From: an uncultured Bacteroidales bacterium
GTDB taxonomy: Bacteria; Bacteroidota; Bacteroidia; Bacteroidales; Lentimicrobiaceae
Assembly: GCA_937894795.1 (NCBI GenBank)
Contig: CALCQV010000077.1
Span: forward strand, 1 to 5,722
Direction of reading: 5' to 3'
Length of the DNA stretch: 5,722 bases
Shown: piece by piece, positions 1 to 5,722 of the stretch
Numbering within the stretch: position 1 is the first letter of the stretch
Layout of the letters: the number at the start of each line of letters is the position of its first letter
The notes under the pieces: generated by a model
Told to the model about the DNA's origin: nothing
The model's database searches: none
What the model saw: the letters and a program-made list of their open reading frames with translations, nothing else
Position numbers and translations under genes: made by a program

Positions 1-270
1 GCTAATATTGTACTTTTCTACTTCGATCGTTCCATACACCACATTCAAGATCGGGCTACCAGCTTTGAATTCAACTGTTCCAAATCCCGATCGGACACTG
101 ATAAAACATTTGAAATCACCAATCCGGGAATCGATATATAAGGTTTTATCCACGGCATCGTAATAAGTGCCGGTTAATCCCTGCATCAATCCGTAACTGG
201 CCATTGCCCGGGCAAACCAATGGCCACACTCGTACTCGTCAAAAGGATTTCTTACCTTGTTACATACCAT
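1..270 (-). pseudogene. C-terminal fragment of a GH116-like glycosidase (truncated at 5' end, runs off window)
   Basis: The minus frame is open from the ATG at 268-270 to position 1. From about base 255 downward it encodes residues typical of the end of GH116 (glucosylceramidase-like, DUF608-type) catalytic domains: RNPFDEYECGHWFARAMAS, then YGLMQGLTG, YDAVDKTLYI and a final beta-rich stretch ending VVYGTIEVEKYNIS. Family members are many hundreds of residues long; only about 85 residues are seen here, and the true C-terminus lies just beyond base 1. Nothing upstream encodes the rest of the enzyme. The frame instead continues into a transposase remnant, so this is most likely a 5'-truncated, non-functional relic. 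Hand-counted G+C over bases 1-240 is about 45 percent, higher than sampled lines of the neighbouring transporter gene (30 to 42 percent), which suggests a different origin. The GH116 assignment is from recognised motifs. The ATG at 270 is within the fusion and need not be used. Confidence 0.72.
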
Positions 271-459
271 CCGGCCGATTATGGTTCGCACTTTTTTATC
301 AGCTTTCCTAGCTCTATCCTTGTTCCGTGGGTGATTGCGAAAGCGTTCATCGTAGGAAAGATCTTTCAGGATTTGTCTGTAACTCTGGTGCAACTACAGA
401 TCGTTCCTGCCAGTTATCTTCCAGCACCTTTTGATAATCTTCCTGACCTGTTTTTCATT
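265..459 (-). pseudogene. IS5-type transposase remnant (internal fragment, in-frame TAG)
   Basis: One minus frame, read from base 459 down to 265, encodes EKQVRKIIKRCWKI, then a TAG stop at 394-396, then LHQSYRQILKDLSYDERF, RNHPRNKDRARKADKKVRTI and IGRM. This resembles the internal linker region of IS5-group transposases common in Bacteroidota, where K-I-I-K-x-C, then L-R-Q-S-Y, then a basic K-A-R-K-A-D-x-K-x-K-T-I-A-G-R-L stretch occur in this order. Only about 65 codons remain. The N-terminal part, the DDE catalytic residues, both ends and any terminal inverted repeats are missing, so it cannot transpose. The frame is the same as that of the GH116-like fragment downstream, with the join near bases 250-265. 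The family call rests on remembered motif order; the exact IS group is uncertain. Confidence 0.62.
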
Positions 460-500
460 TATTTGATAACATAAAACATATTGTCAAAATCAATGTAAGG

Positions 501-1754
501 TTATTGTTCATCAAAATCTTCAGTCATATTTATTGTTTTTGGTTTCAAAACAACAAGTTGAAGTACGATTGCAATTAATACCGGTATAATCATCATTAAA
601 AAGTCACGGCCTAAATTTCCGGAATCTGCTGATTTACCTAACAGTCCTGTTATTAATGCACCTGAGGAAATACCAACGAGATTCATCAATCCATAGCCTG
701 TTGCTCTATAACGAGATGATACAAACTGACATAAAATAGGCATATTGTTTACATCAAACATACCAAATCCTAATCCAAAGAATAAAGCTCCGATAATTGT
801 TGAAAATAAACTATTTCCTAAACCAAGGAACAGCAAAGCCGGGAGAGTAAGTGAAAGACCCAGAATACCGGTATATATTCTTCCTTTTAAATGTTTTTGT
901 ACCCATTTATCAGATAAATAACCTCCCAGCAATACCCCGACCAATGAAGCCATAGCAATTGTTATAGTGGCCATTGGTCCAGCCTGTGTCATATCAATAT
1001 TCAGAGTATCAGAAAATAAAGTTGGCAACCAATTTTTAGTTGCCCAACCAGGCAAACTAGGTGCAGCAAAATAAAACATAATAACCCAGAATGAGATATT
1101 GCTTAAAAGTATAGTTACTCCTTTAAGTGAACTTACAAAATCTTTTAAAGGGTTCTTCTTTTGATCTTTATCTATCAAATAAGTTTTCTTTTCTCTCAAG
1201 AATATTATCAGTACCAAGCTATAAACTACACCTATCATCCCTAAGGAATGAAAAGTAAACTGCCATGAAGTCATTATCGCATAAACTGCTCCAAACCCGC
1301 CAAGTGCCTGACCAAGATATATAGCTGAGGTATGAATACCTGTTGCTATAGACCGGGTAGATCCTTGATGATAATCTGAAATTAATGCCAACCCTGCCGG
1401 GATATAGAATGCTTCACTTACACCCATCAATGCACGTAGTGCATACAGCTGATTGAAAGTTTGGGCATATCCCATTAATAATGTTACTGCTGACCAGACA
1501 AATAAGCTTCCTACTATCAGCCACTTGCGGTTTAATCTATCAGCTATAATTCCGGAAATCGGACTCATTAACGCATAAATCCAAAGGAATATAGCCATTA
1601 GCCTACCAAAGTTTTCAGCTGAAACCAGCTCTTCAATATCAACCATCATTGATGGTCGCATCGTTGTAAGCATTTGTCTGTCAACATAGTTCAATAGGGC
1701 AACAAACCATAGTAATATAACGACAAGCCATGGATAAAATTTTTTATTTTGCAT
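501..1754 (-). CDS. MFS transporter, ACS (anion:cation symporter) type, probable acidic-sugar importer
   Basis: This 417-residue inner-membrane protein has about twelve hydrophobic segments in two halves, separated by a charged loop near residues 187-206. Key signatures are NYVDRQ at residues 22-27, the N-Y-x-D-R motif of ACS-type MFS porters, and the loop 2-3 motif GIIADRLNRK at 68-77, with a weaker counterpart GYLSDKW at 278-284. Residues 334-339 (DVNNMP) and the RYRATGYG stretch at 348-355 sit in the second half. ACS members import organic anions such as hexuronates, galactarate and, in Bacteroidota nan clusters, N-acetylneuraminate. With the adjacent YhcH and aldolase genes, import of a sialic acid or another keto-sugar acid is the best inference. 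The ATG at 1752-1754 directly follows the YhcH stop codon (TAAATG), which suggests coupled translation. It is the last gene of the probable operon. The length is normal and the gene looks intact. The substrate cannot be read from the sequence. Confidence 0.88.
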   Translation of the reverse strand: MQNKKFYPWLVVILLWFVALLNYVDRQMLTTMRPSMMVDIEELVSAENFGRLMAIFLWIYALMSPISGIIADRLNRKWLIVGSLFVWSAVTLLMGYAQTFNQLYALRALMGVSEAFYIPAGLALISDYHQGSTRSIATGIHTSAIYLGQALGGFGAVYAIMTSWQFTFHSLGMIGVVYSLVLIIFLREKKTYLIDKDQKKNPLKDFVSSLKGVTILLSNISFWVIMFYFAAPSLPGWATKNWLPTLFSDTLNIDMTQAGPMATITIAMASLVGVLLGGYLSDKWVQKHLKGRIYTGILGLSLTLPALLFLGLGNSLFSTIIGALFFGLGFGMFDVNNMPILCQFVSSRYRATGYGLMNLVGISSGALITGLLGKSADSGNLGRDFLMMIIPVLIAIVLQLVVLKPKTINMTEDFDEQ

Positions 1755-2306
1755 TTAATTCATGTATTTTATGTAAGGAATCTTTACAACAACCTTTCTC
1801 ACTTTATCAACGCTTTCAACATTTAAACAGGGCTTATGTCCGTCTGTTGGAAAGAAAACAAAATATCGTGACGGATCTGCCAGTAATAGATTATTGTCGG
1901 GTTTTTGAAAAAATTCTATATCATTTGCTTCATCATAAGGTTTTACAACAGATATTATCTCCTCTAATGAAGTTAAACCGATATACTCTTTTCCACTAGC
2001 CACATACTGAATATCAATATATTTACGATGAGCTTCATAATCAGCCACACTGACATCTTTTGTATTGTAATCAGTGATGGTTGCATATACTTCACCTCCC
2101 AATTCATATCTGCCTTCATTCATATTATTAAAATCGCTTTCGCTCATGAATTTAAATGTAGCCTGCCAATCTTTGGGATTCAAAATATTCTGCTCAACAA
2201 ATTTTCGTAAATCGATACTCTGATCCGGCTGAATTGATAATTTTGACCATTCTGAATTTTTAAACCATTCCTGGTCTGTTTGATCAGTGTGTAAATTTTC
2301 TTTCAC
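1755..2306 (-). CDS. YhcH/YjgK/YiaL family protein (probable cytoplasmic sugar anomerase, NanQ/EbgC-like)
   Basis: This cupin-fold protein of 183 residues carries the family hallmarks: GRYELGGEVYATI at residues 65-77, YEAHRKYIDIQYV at 90-102 and FFPTDGHKPCL at 151-161. E91, H93, D98 and H157 are the likely metal and catalytic ligands by comparison with the family. E. coli YhcH (NanQ) speeds interconversion of sialic acid anomers, and EbgC is a related beta-galactosidase partner. No signal peptide is present, so it should act in the cytoplasm on imported sugar. The start is GTG at 2304-2306; the next in-frame Met (residue 54) would delete part of the domain. The first 30 or so residues form an acidic, Trp-containing extension relative to the roughly 150-residue E. 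coli protein, as I recall seeing in other Bacteroidota members. It lies 11 bases after the aldolase stop and abuts the MFS start. No clear ribosome binding site is visible. Confidence 0.9.
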   Translation of the reverse strand: MKENLHTDQTDQEWFKNSEWSKLSIQPDQSIDLRKFVEQNILNPKDWQATFKFMSESDFNNMNEGRYELGGEVYATITDYNTKDVSVADYEAHRKYIDIQYVASGKEYIGLTSLEEIISVVKPYDEANDIEFFQKPDNNLLLADPSRYFVFFPTDGHKPCLNVESVDKVRKVVVKIPYIKYMN

Positions 2307-2317
2307 GTTATTGAGTT

Positions 2318-3220
2318 TTATAAATCTAATTCTTTAATAGCATCGATGATTTTTATTCTGGATTCTGCATCAAATTTAGAATATGGCAATGCTAAAGTGT
2401 CTTTGCATATACCCAGAACAGATAGTGCGCATTTTACGCCTTTTAAAAAGCTTGAGCTGTATTGACCTAAGTTATAAATAGTTGTAGAGATCTGCATCAC
2501 TTTAAGTTGTAATTTTCTTACAGTTTCCAGATCTTCTGCCTTTGCAGCATTGTACAAATCTACAAATAGTTTTGGAAATATATTAGCACCACCATTAACT
2601 CCACCGTTTGCACCCATTAAAACTGCCGCAGCAGTCATCTCTTCCGGTCCCACAAATATTGAGAAATCTTTTCTGTCACGCATTGTATATAGTACTGTCT
2701 GCAGATATGTACCGTTGGCTGAACTATCTTTAAACCCTATTACCTTCTCATTTTCGGAAAGCTTATACAGTGTGGAAGGAGCAAAAGTTACCTTTGTATG
2801 TGAAGGCATATTATAGAGATAGAGTGGTAATGCAATCTTGAATACCAAAGCTTCATAAAAATCGATCAGCTCAGGTTGGGCTGCAGCATAATAATATGGG
2901 GCTGCAGATACTACTATATCGGCTCCATTATCTGCTGCAATGTAAGATAGACGGGCGCTGTCTGAAAGTGATGTGTCTGAAATACCAACCAATAGAGGCA
3001 ATCTTCCATTGATAATTTTACTTGACTGTTTTATCATCTCTTCCCTCAGTGAGAAACTCAAACTTTGCGATTCTCCTGAAGTTCCAAGAATAAATATACC
3101 GTGCACACCACCATTAATAACATGCTCAATTAAGCGTTCCAAACTCTCTACATCTAATGTATCATTATCTAATAAAGGTGTCACTAGTGGTGGAATAATT
3201 CCATTAAGTACTTGAGTCAT
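2318..3220 (-). CDS. Class I pyruvate aldolase of the DapA/NanA (dihydrodipicolinate synthase) superfamily
   Basis: This 300-residue protein is a complete TIM-barrel aldolase of usual length. GTSGE at residues 46-50 is the pyruvate-carboxylate loop, Y136 in YNMP is the catalytic Tyr and K164 in GFKDSS is the Schiff-base Lys. Against true dihydrodipicolinate synthase, the Arg after the YNVPS motif that holds the substrate carboxylate is replaced by His (residue 141). Against E. coli N-acetylneuraminate lyase, the D191-E192 pair aligns by eye with E193-E194, but the S208 equivalent appears to be Gly210. It is therefore probably a catabolic lyase that releases pyruvate from a sialic acid or another 2-keto-3-deoxy sugar acid; the substrate is open. 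The protein is cytoplasmic with no signal peptide. The gene follows the Asp-box lipoprotein after 53 bases and precedes the YhcH gene by 11 bases. Start ATG is at 3218-3220. The 53-base gap upstream is very A+T-rich with no clear Shine-Dalgarno sequence. Confidence 0.88.
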   Translation of the reverse strand: MTQVLNGIIPPLVTPLLDNDTLDVESLERLIEHVINGGVHGIFILGTSGESQSLSFSLREEMIKQSSKIINGRLPLLVGISDTSLSDSARLSYIAADNGADIVVSAAPYYYAAAQPELIDFYEALVFKIALPLYLYNMPSHTKVTFAPSTLYKLSENEKVIGFKDSSANGTYLQTVLYTMRDRKDFSIFVGPEEMTAAAVLMGANGGVNGGANIFPKLFVDLYNAAKAEDLETVRKLQLKVMQISTTIYNLGQYSSSFLKGVKCALSVLGICKDTLALPYSKFDAESRIKIIDAIKELDL

Positions 3221-3273
3221 AATTAATATATTTAAATTGTTGATTATTTTTTAATTAGTTTATTGTTAAATAT
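3221..3273. other. A+T-rich intergenic gap, no feature identified
   Basis: These 53 bases between the Asp-box lipoprotein stop and the aldolase ATG are almost entirely A and T. I see no convincing hairpin terminator, no clear Bacteroidota promoter pair (TTG then TAnnTTTG at the right spacing) and no Shine-Dalgarno motif. It is the largest gap within the probable operon, so an internal promoter would most plausibly sit here, but none can be claimed. Confidence 0.4.
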
Positions 3274-4407
3274 TTATTTCCATTGATCAGGATCGAAAAT
3301 TGTTGATGCAATATATCTGTAAGGAGCAGTACCCTCTTGATTTACATTATTCCAGTAATAGATCATTACAACTTTGCCATCAGGCCTTTGAACCATTCTT
3401 GGATATCCACAATCTCTGTTGGCTCCGTCTCCGCCTCTGAGCATTATCTCGTCACTCCAGGTTCTTCCATTATCGGAACTGAATCTTATGTTTACTCTTG
3501 ACCCGTAATTACTTCGGTATGTATATCCCAATACGAGTCTTCCATTCTGCAATTTAAGCAAGGCTGAAGGTGACCCCCCTTTACCGGTGTCGGCAACCGG
3601 ATTTTTAAGCTTTTCCCATGTCACTCCGTTATCATTTGAAGCGTAGGCTGTTATTAAATCCTGTCCGTCTGCTGTTCTTGATCTGACTGTTGTAATCAAT
3701 TCTGTTGGTGATAATCTTAGTGAAGATGGCATTATATCGAAACCCTCAGGTTCAGGACCAACCCAGGAGACAATCTCCCAGTTTACTCCTCCATCAATAG
3801 TTCTTGCCAGAGCAACCCTGCCTTCTTCTTTGTTTGATTTTGCGACTGTAATAAATACATTCATCTCCTGCTGGCCATCTATGATGTAATCGGTGCGACT
3901 TTCCACTCCGCCTGTATTTAAATCAGGGAATAGGTAAGGGCCATTCCAGTCTGCTCCTCTGTTGTTGGAATAATAAAAATTGGTGACTTTATTATCATTC
4001 TCAGATCTCTGAAACACCATTGCGAAATCAGGATTTGTAAAGTCAGGCATACTTTGCTGCAATATTTGTGATTCCGTTGCCTGATCTTTGTATGCATCCT
4101 CAATTGACCAGGTCAATCCTCCATCCTTACTGCGGGCATACATATTTTTTGTAGTACTGCGATCATATGTGTGCATACTGCCGCTTACCTCTTTATAATC
4201 TGCTTGGACAAATCCGACTAATATCTCATTATCCCAAGACCAAATTCCATTATTAGCAGGCCAACCTCCGTATTTACCTATCTCTGAAAAAACAATTCCA
4301 TGTTGAATTTCTAGTGAATTTTCTTGTTGTGTATCATTGCAAGATATTATAAAGCAGATAAAAGAAATTATATAAATGGAGTTAATAAAATTCTTGCTGT
4401 ACTTCAT
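3274..4407 (-). CDS. Asp-box (BNR) beta-propeller lipoprotein, sialidase-superfamily, catalytic activity unproven
   Basis: This 377-residue protein begins with a type II signal peptide: a hydrophobic run at residues 8-22 ends in the lipobox IISC with acceptor Cys23, so it is exported and lipid-anchored. Asp-box motifs (S/T-x-D-x-G-x-x-W) occur at 93-100, 203-210, 257-264 and 310-317, with a degenerate copy at 147-154. This spacing fits a six-bladed sialidase-type propeller. A GGWPANNGIWSW segment (47-58) near the N-terminus and GYPRMVQRPDGK (334-345) near the C-terminus resemble sugar-active relatives annotated as sialidases. The F/Y-R-I-P motif holding the first Arg of the sialidase triad is not visible, so exo-sialidase activity should not be assumed. 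It could be a divergent glycosidase, a lyase or a binding protein. Its ATG (4405-4407) overlaps the VCBS gene stop by four bases (ATGA), indicating translational coupling. Residues just after Cys23 (NDTQQE) only weakly resemble a Bacteroidota surface-export signal. Confidence 0.82.
   Translation of the reverse strand: MKYSKNFINSIYIISFICFIISCNDTQQENSLEIQHGIVFSEIGKYGGWPANNGIWSWDNEILVGFVQADYKEVSGSMHTYDRSTTKNMYARSKDGGLTWSIEDAYKDQATESQILQQSMPDFTNPDFAMVFQRSENDNKVTNFYYSNNRGADWNGPYLFPDLNTGGVESRTDYIIDGQQEMNVFITVAKSNKEEGRVALARTIDGGVNWEIVSWVGPEPEGFDIMPSSLRLSPTELITTVRSRTADGQDLITAYASNDNGVTWEKLKNPVADTGKGGSPSALLKLQNGRLVLGYTYRSNYGSRVNIRFSSDNGRTWSDEIMLRGGDGANRDCGYPRMVQRPDGKVVMIYYWNNVNQEGTAPYRYIASTIFDPDQWK
4404..4407 (-). 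promoter_or_regulatory. ATGA stop/start overlap (translational coupling) between VCBS gene and Asp-box lipoprotein gene
   Basis: The minus strand reads ATGA here: ATG (4407-4405) starts the lipoprotein and TGA (4406-4404) ends the VCBS frame. Such overlaps usually mean that ribosomes finishing one gene start the next. If the VCBS frameshift is real, ribosomes would stop at 4942-4944, more than 500 bases early, and lipoprotein translation could fall. This last step is inference. Confidence 0.6.
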
Positions 4408-4965
4408 TTATTATTATTTTTTCTTAAGTTATTTTTGTAATAAATGTAACCATCTTCTGCACCGATAATCAATGTTTCTAAATTATTATCTGACAAATTA
4501 ATTACAGAAGGGCTACTTGTGTGTCCTGCTAATCGTTTTTCATCCAACAGCCCCATATCTTTAAAAATTGTAATGTTGTTTTCATTACCTATATTTTTTA
4601 AAAAATTAGCATTTTGACTGTTCACTAAAAGATCTAACCGTCCGTCACCATCAAAATCGATAACTGCAATTTTTCGGCGTCCGCTGCCACCGGCACTGCG
4701 TTCATTTAGACGTAAAGGTTCAACCGCATTCTCTAGTCGGAATATTCGCTTTCCAGGCAAAAGAACAAGTTTTTCATTCCTTTTTTCACGTTGGAACAAG
4801 GCAAGGTAGCCTTCATGGTCCAACATCACAAGATCAGTCAAACCATCGCCTGTCCAATCAACGGCTACGGGAGTTGTCCTCCACTGCGTAACAAGGTTGT
4901 TATCTTTTGGATCCCACCAATTCCAAGCTGGTTTTGGATTTTTATTTTTCCATTCCACAGTTATT

Positions 4966-4975
4966 GGCTTTTCTC
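4966..4975 (-). other. Probable frameshift site in the VCBS gene (A4 run, one extra base)
   Basis: On the minus strand, the upstream frame reads FENIGTSKRKANNCGMEK and stops, whereas the frame one base later reads REKPITVEWKNKNPKPAW and continues. Moving between them requires skipping one base. Removing one A from the AAAA run at 4969-4972 gives GTSKRKPITVEWKNKNPKPA with no stop, joining the two halves smoothly. Any single-base change between about 4945 and 5030 would also restore the frame, so the exact site is inferred. No slippery heptamer with a downstream hairpin was noticed. Confidence 0.6.
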
Positions 4976-5722
4976 TTGCTAGTACCAATATTTTCAAACC
5001 ATATAATTTTTCCCCAAATGGAGTTAACAATTATATCCGGCAACCCATCATGGTTCCAGTCAGCAACTGATAGAGTGGTATACCCCCATTTAGCTTCGGC
5101 AGGGCCTTGTATAGAACCATTTACTCCTGCTTGTATTCTAATAATTTCTTTATCTGCTTCGAGAAGCTGTGGCGCAGCCCATTTTACAGGACTACCTCCG
5201 AGATTTTTGATAAAAGCTATCTGTCCGGCAGTGTTACCAACAATAATATCATCATTTCTATCTCCATCCCAATCAAAACCAACCGGGGTAGCTAAAGCAC
5301 CAAATTTTATCTCATCTGCCTGTTGTTTAAAATACCGAGGTGGCAAGAAAATAGGCATCCCATCAACTATTTTTCCAGTATGCTCAACCAAAGCAACTCT
5401 TCCGTCCTCGTCTCCAACTATTAAATCTGGCCAACCGTTACCTGTAAAATCATAAGCCACAGGTGTTATCATACATAAATCCATACGAATAATTTGATCT
5501 CCGTTTGTAAGTGGTCTTCCCGGCGCAAACAATGGTTTTTTGTTGGAACCTACATTTTCAAAAAAAGTAAAACCATCACGAAACTCACCGCATATTATAT
5601 CTGGTTTACCATCTCCATTAAAATCTACAAAATTAGGAGAAGGTCTACCGTAAACATTAAGCGGGGAACCATCAGTATTTATAAGTTGAATTGGATCTTT
5701 ATATTCCGGAATTTTGTTGCTT

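Larger units (their letters stand above)
4404..5722 (-). pseudogene. FG-GAP/VCBS-repeat beta-propeller protein, 5'-partial, broken by a frameshift
   Basis: Two overlapping minus frames encode one protein. The upstream piece is open from the window edge (5722) to a TAA at 4942-4944; the downstream piece is in frame from about 5030 to a TGA at 4404-4406. Calcium-binding-type D-x-D/N-x-D/N-G repeats, spaced 174 to 213 bases apart, lie at 5599-5628 (VDFNGDGKPD), 5425-5454 (YDFTGNGWPD), 5248-5277 (FDWDGDRNDD), 5035-5064 (ADWNHDGLPD), 4833-4862 (VDWTGDGLTD) and 4632-4661 (IDFDGDGRLD). A degraded last blade ends near GAEDGYIYY. A Trp-rich PKPAWNWWDP stretch follows the break. Such propellers occur beside glycan-degradation genes and may bind or cleave polysaccharide; the specific function is unknown to me. 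Neither piece has a credible own start: the only starts in these frames near 5532 and 5030 are internal TTG codons. The N-terminus and any signal peptide lie outside the window. The gene may be a recent pseudogene, or intact with a sequencing error. Confidence 0.82.

Noticed and set aside
220..474. Plus-strand open frame of 84 codons in the region between the MFS gene and the window edge
   Set aside because: It lies antisense to the transposase remnant and the GH116 fragment, both recognisable on the minus strand. Its protein shows no recognisable motif.
460..500. Possible terminator after the MFS gene (ACATTG ... CAATATGT inverted repeat)
   Set aside because: The stem is short, A+T-rich and needs a bulge, and no U-tract follows. 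It is too weak to call.
1730..2210. Plus-strand open frames at 1730-1999 and 2028-2210
   Set aside because: They are antisense to the well-supported YhcH gene and have no recognisable motif.
2550..3215. Plus-strand open frames at 2550-2816 and 2973-3215
   Set aside because: They are antisense to the aldolase gene, whose catalytic motifs are unmistakable.
3918..4103. Minus-strand open frame of 61 codons inside the Asp-box lipoprotein gene
   Set aside because: It is an out-of-frame shadow of the lipoprotein; the main frame carries the Asp boxes.
3274..4407. Naming the Asp-box lipoprotein as sialidase NanH
   Set aside because: Asp boxes occur in many propellers, and the F/Y-R-I-P motif is not visible. 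Only a superfamily-level call is supported.
4907..5455. Plus-strand open frame of 182 codons
   Set aside because: It is antisense to the VCBS repeats, whose minus-strand motifs are clear. The protein is Pro/Ser/Ile-rich with no recognisable domain, as expected for the complement of repeat-coding sequence.

Overview
The window looks like a piece of a Bacteroidota (probably Bacteroidales-like) genome. The reasons are low G+C coding sequence, gene starts without a clear Shine-Dalgarno motif, a lipoprotein Asp-box propeller next to an FG-GAP/VCBS propeller, and Bacteroidota-style versions of the YhcH and ACS-type MFS families. All supported genes lie on the minus strand, so they are read from high to low coordinates. 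No RNA gene, CRISPR array or convincing terminator was seen.

Layout in transcription order: (1) 5722-4404, an FG-GAP/VCBS-repeat protein whose 5' end lies outside the window and whose frame is broken near 4970. (2) 4407-3274, an Asp-box (BNR) lipoprotein of the sialidase superfamily, overlapping the previous gene by ATGA. (3) 3220-2318, a class I pyruvate-dependent aldolase of the DapA/NanA superfamily. (4) 2306-1755, a YhcH/YjgK/YiaL protein, probably a sugar anomerase. (5) 1754-501, an MFS transporter of the ACS type, whose ATG abuts the YhcH stop codon. Genes 1 to 5 have gaps of at most 53 bases and form a probable operon. (6) 459-1, a scar: a decayed IS5-type transposase fragment that runs in frame into the C-terminal end of a GH116-like glycosidase leaving the window at position 1.

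Inferred role: an exported or surface-anchored glycan-active module (genes 1 and 2) releases an acidic sugar. The MFS protein imports it, the YhcH protein equilibrates its anomers, and the aldolase splits it into pyruvate and an aldose or aldehyde. This resembles sialic-acid utilisation. However, no NanE or NanK is present here, the Asp-box protein lacks a sialidase F/Y-R-I-P motif, and the aldolase differs from NanA at substrate-contact positions. A different 2-keto-3-deoxy sugar acid is therefore a live alternative.

The main oddities are the single-base frameshift in the VCBS gene and the transposase/GH116 fusion scar. All alignments to known families were made by eye from memory; no search was run.
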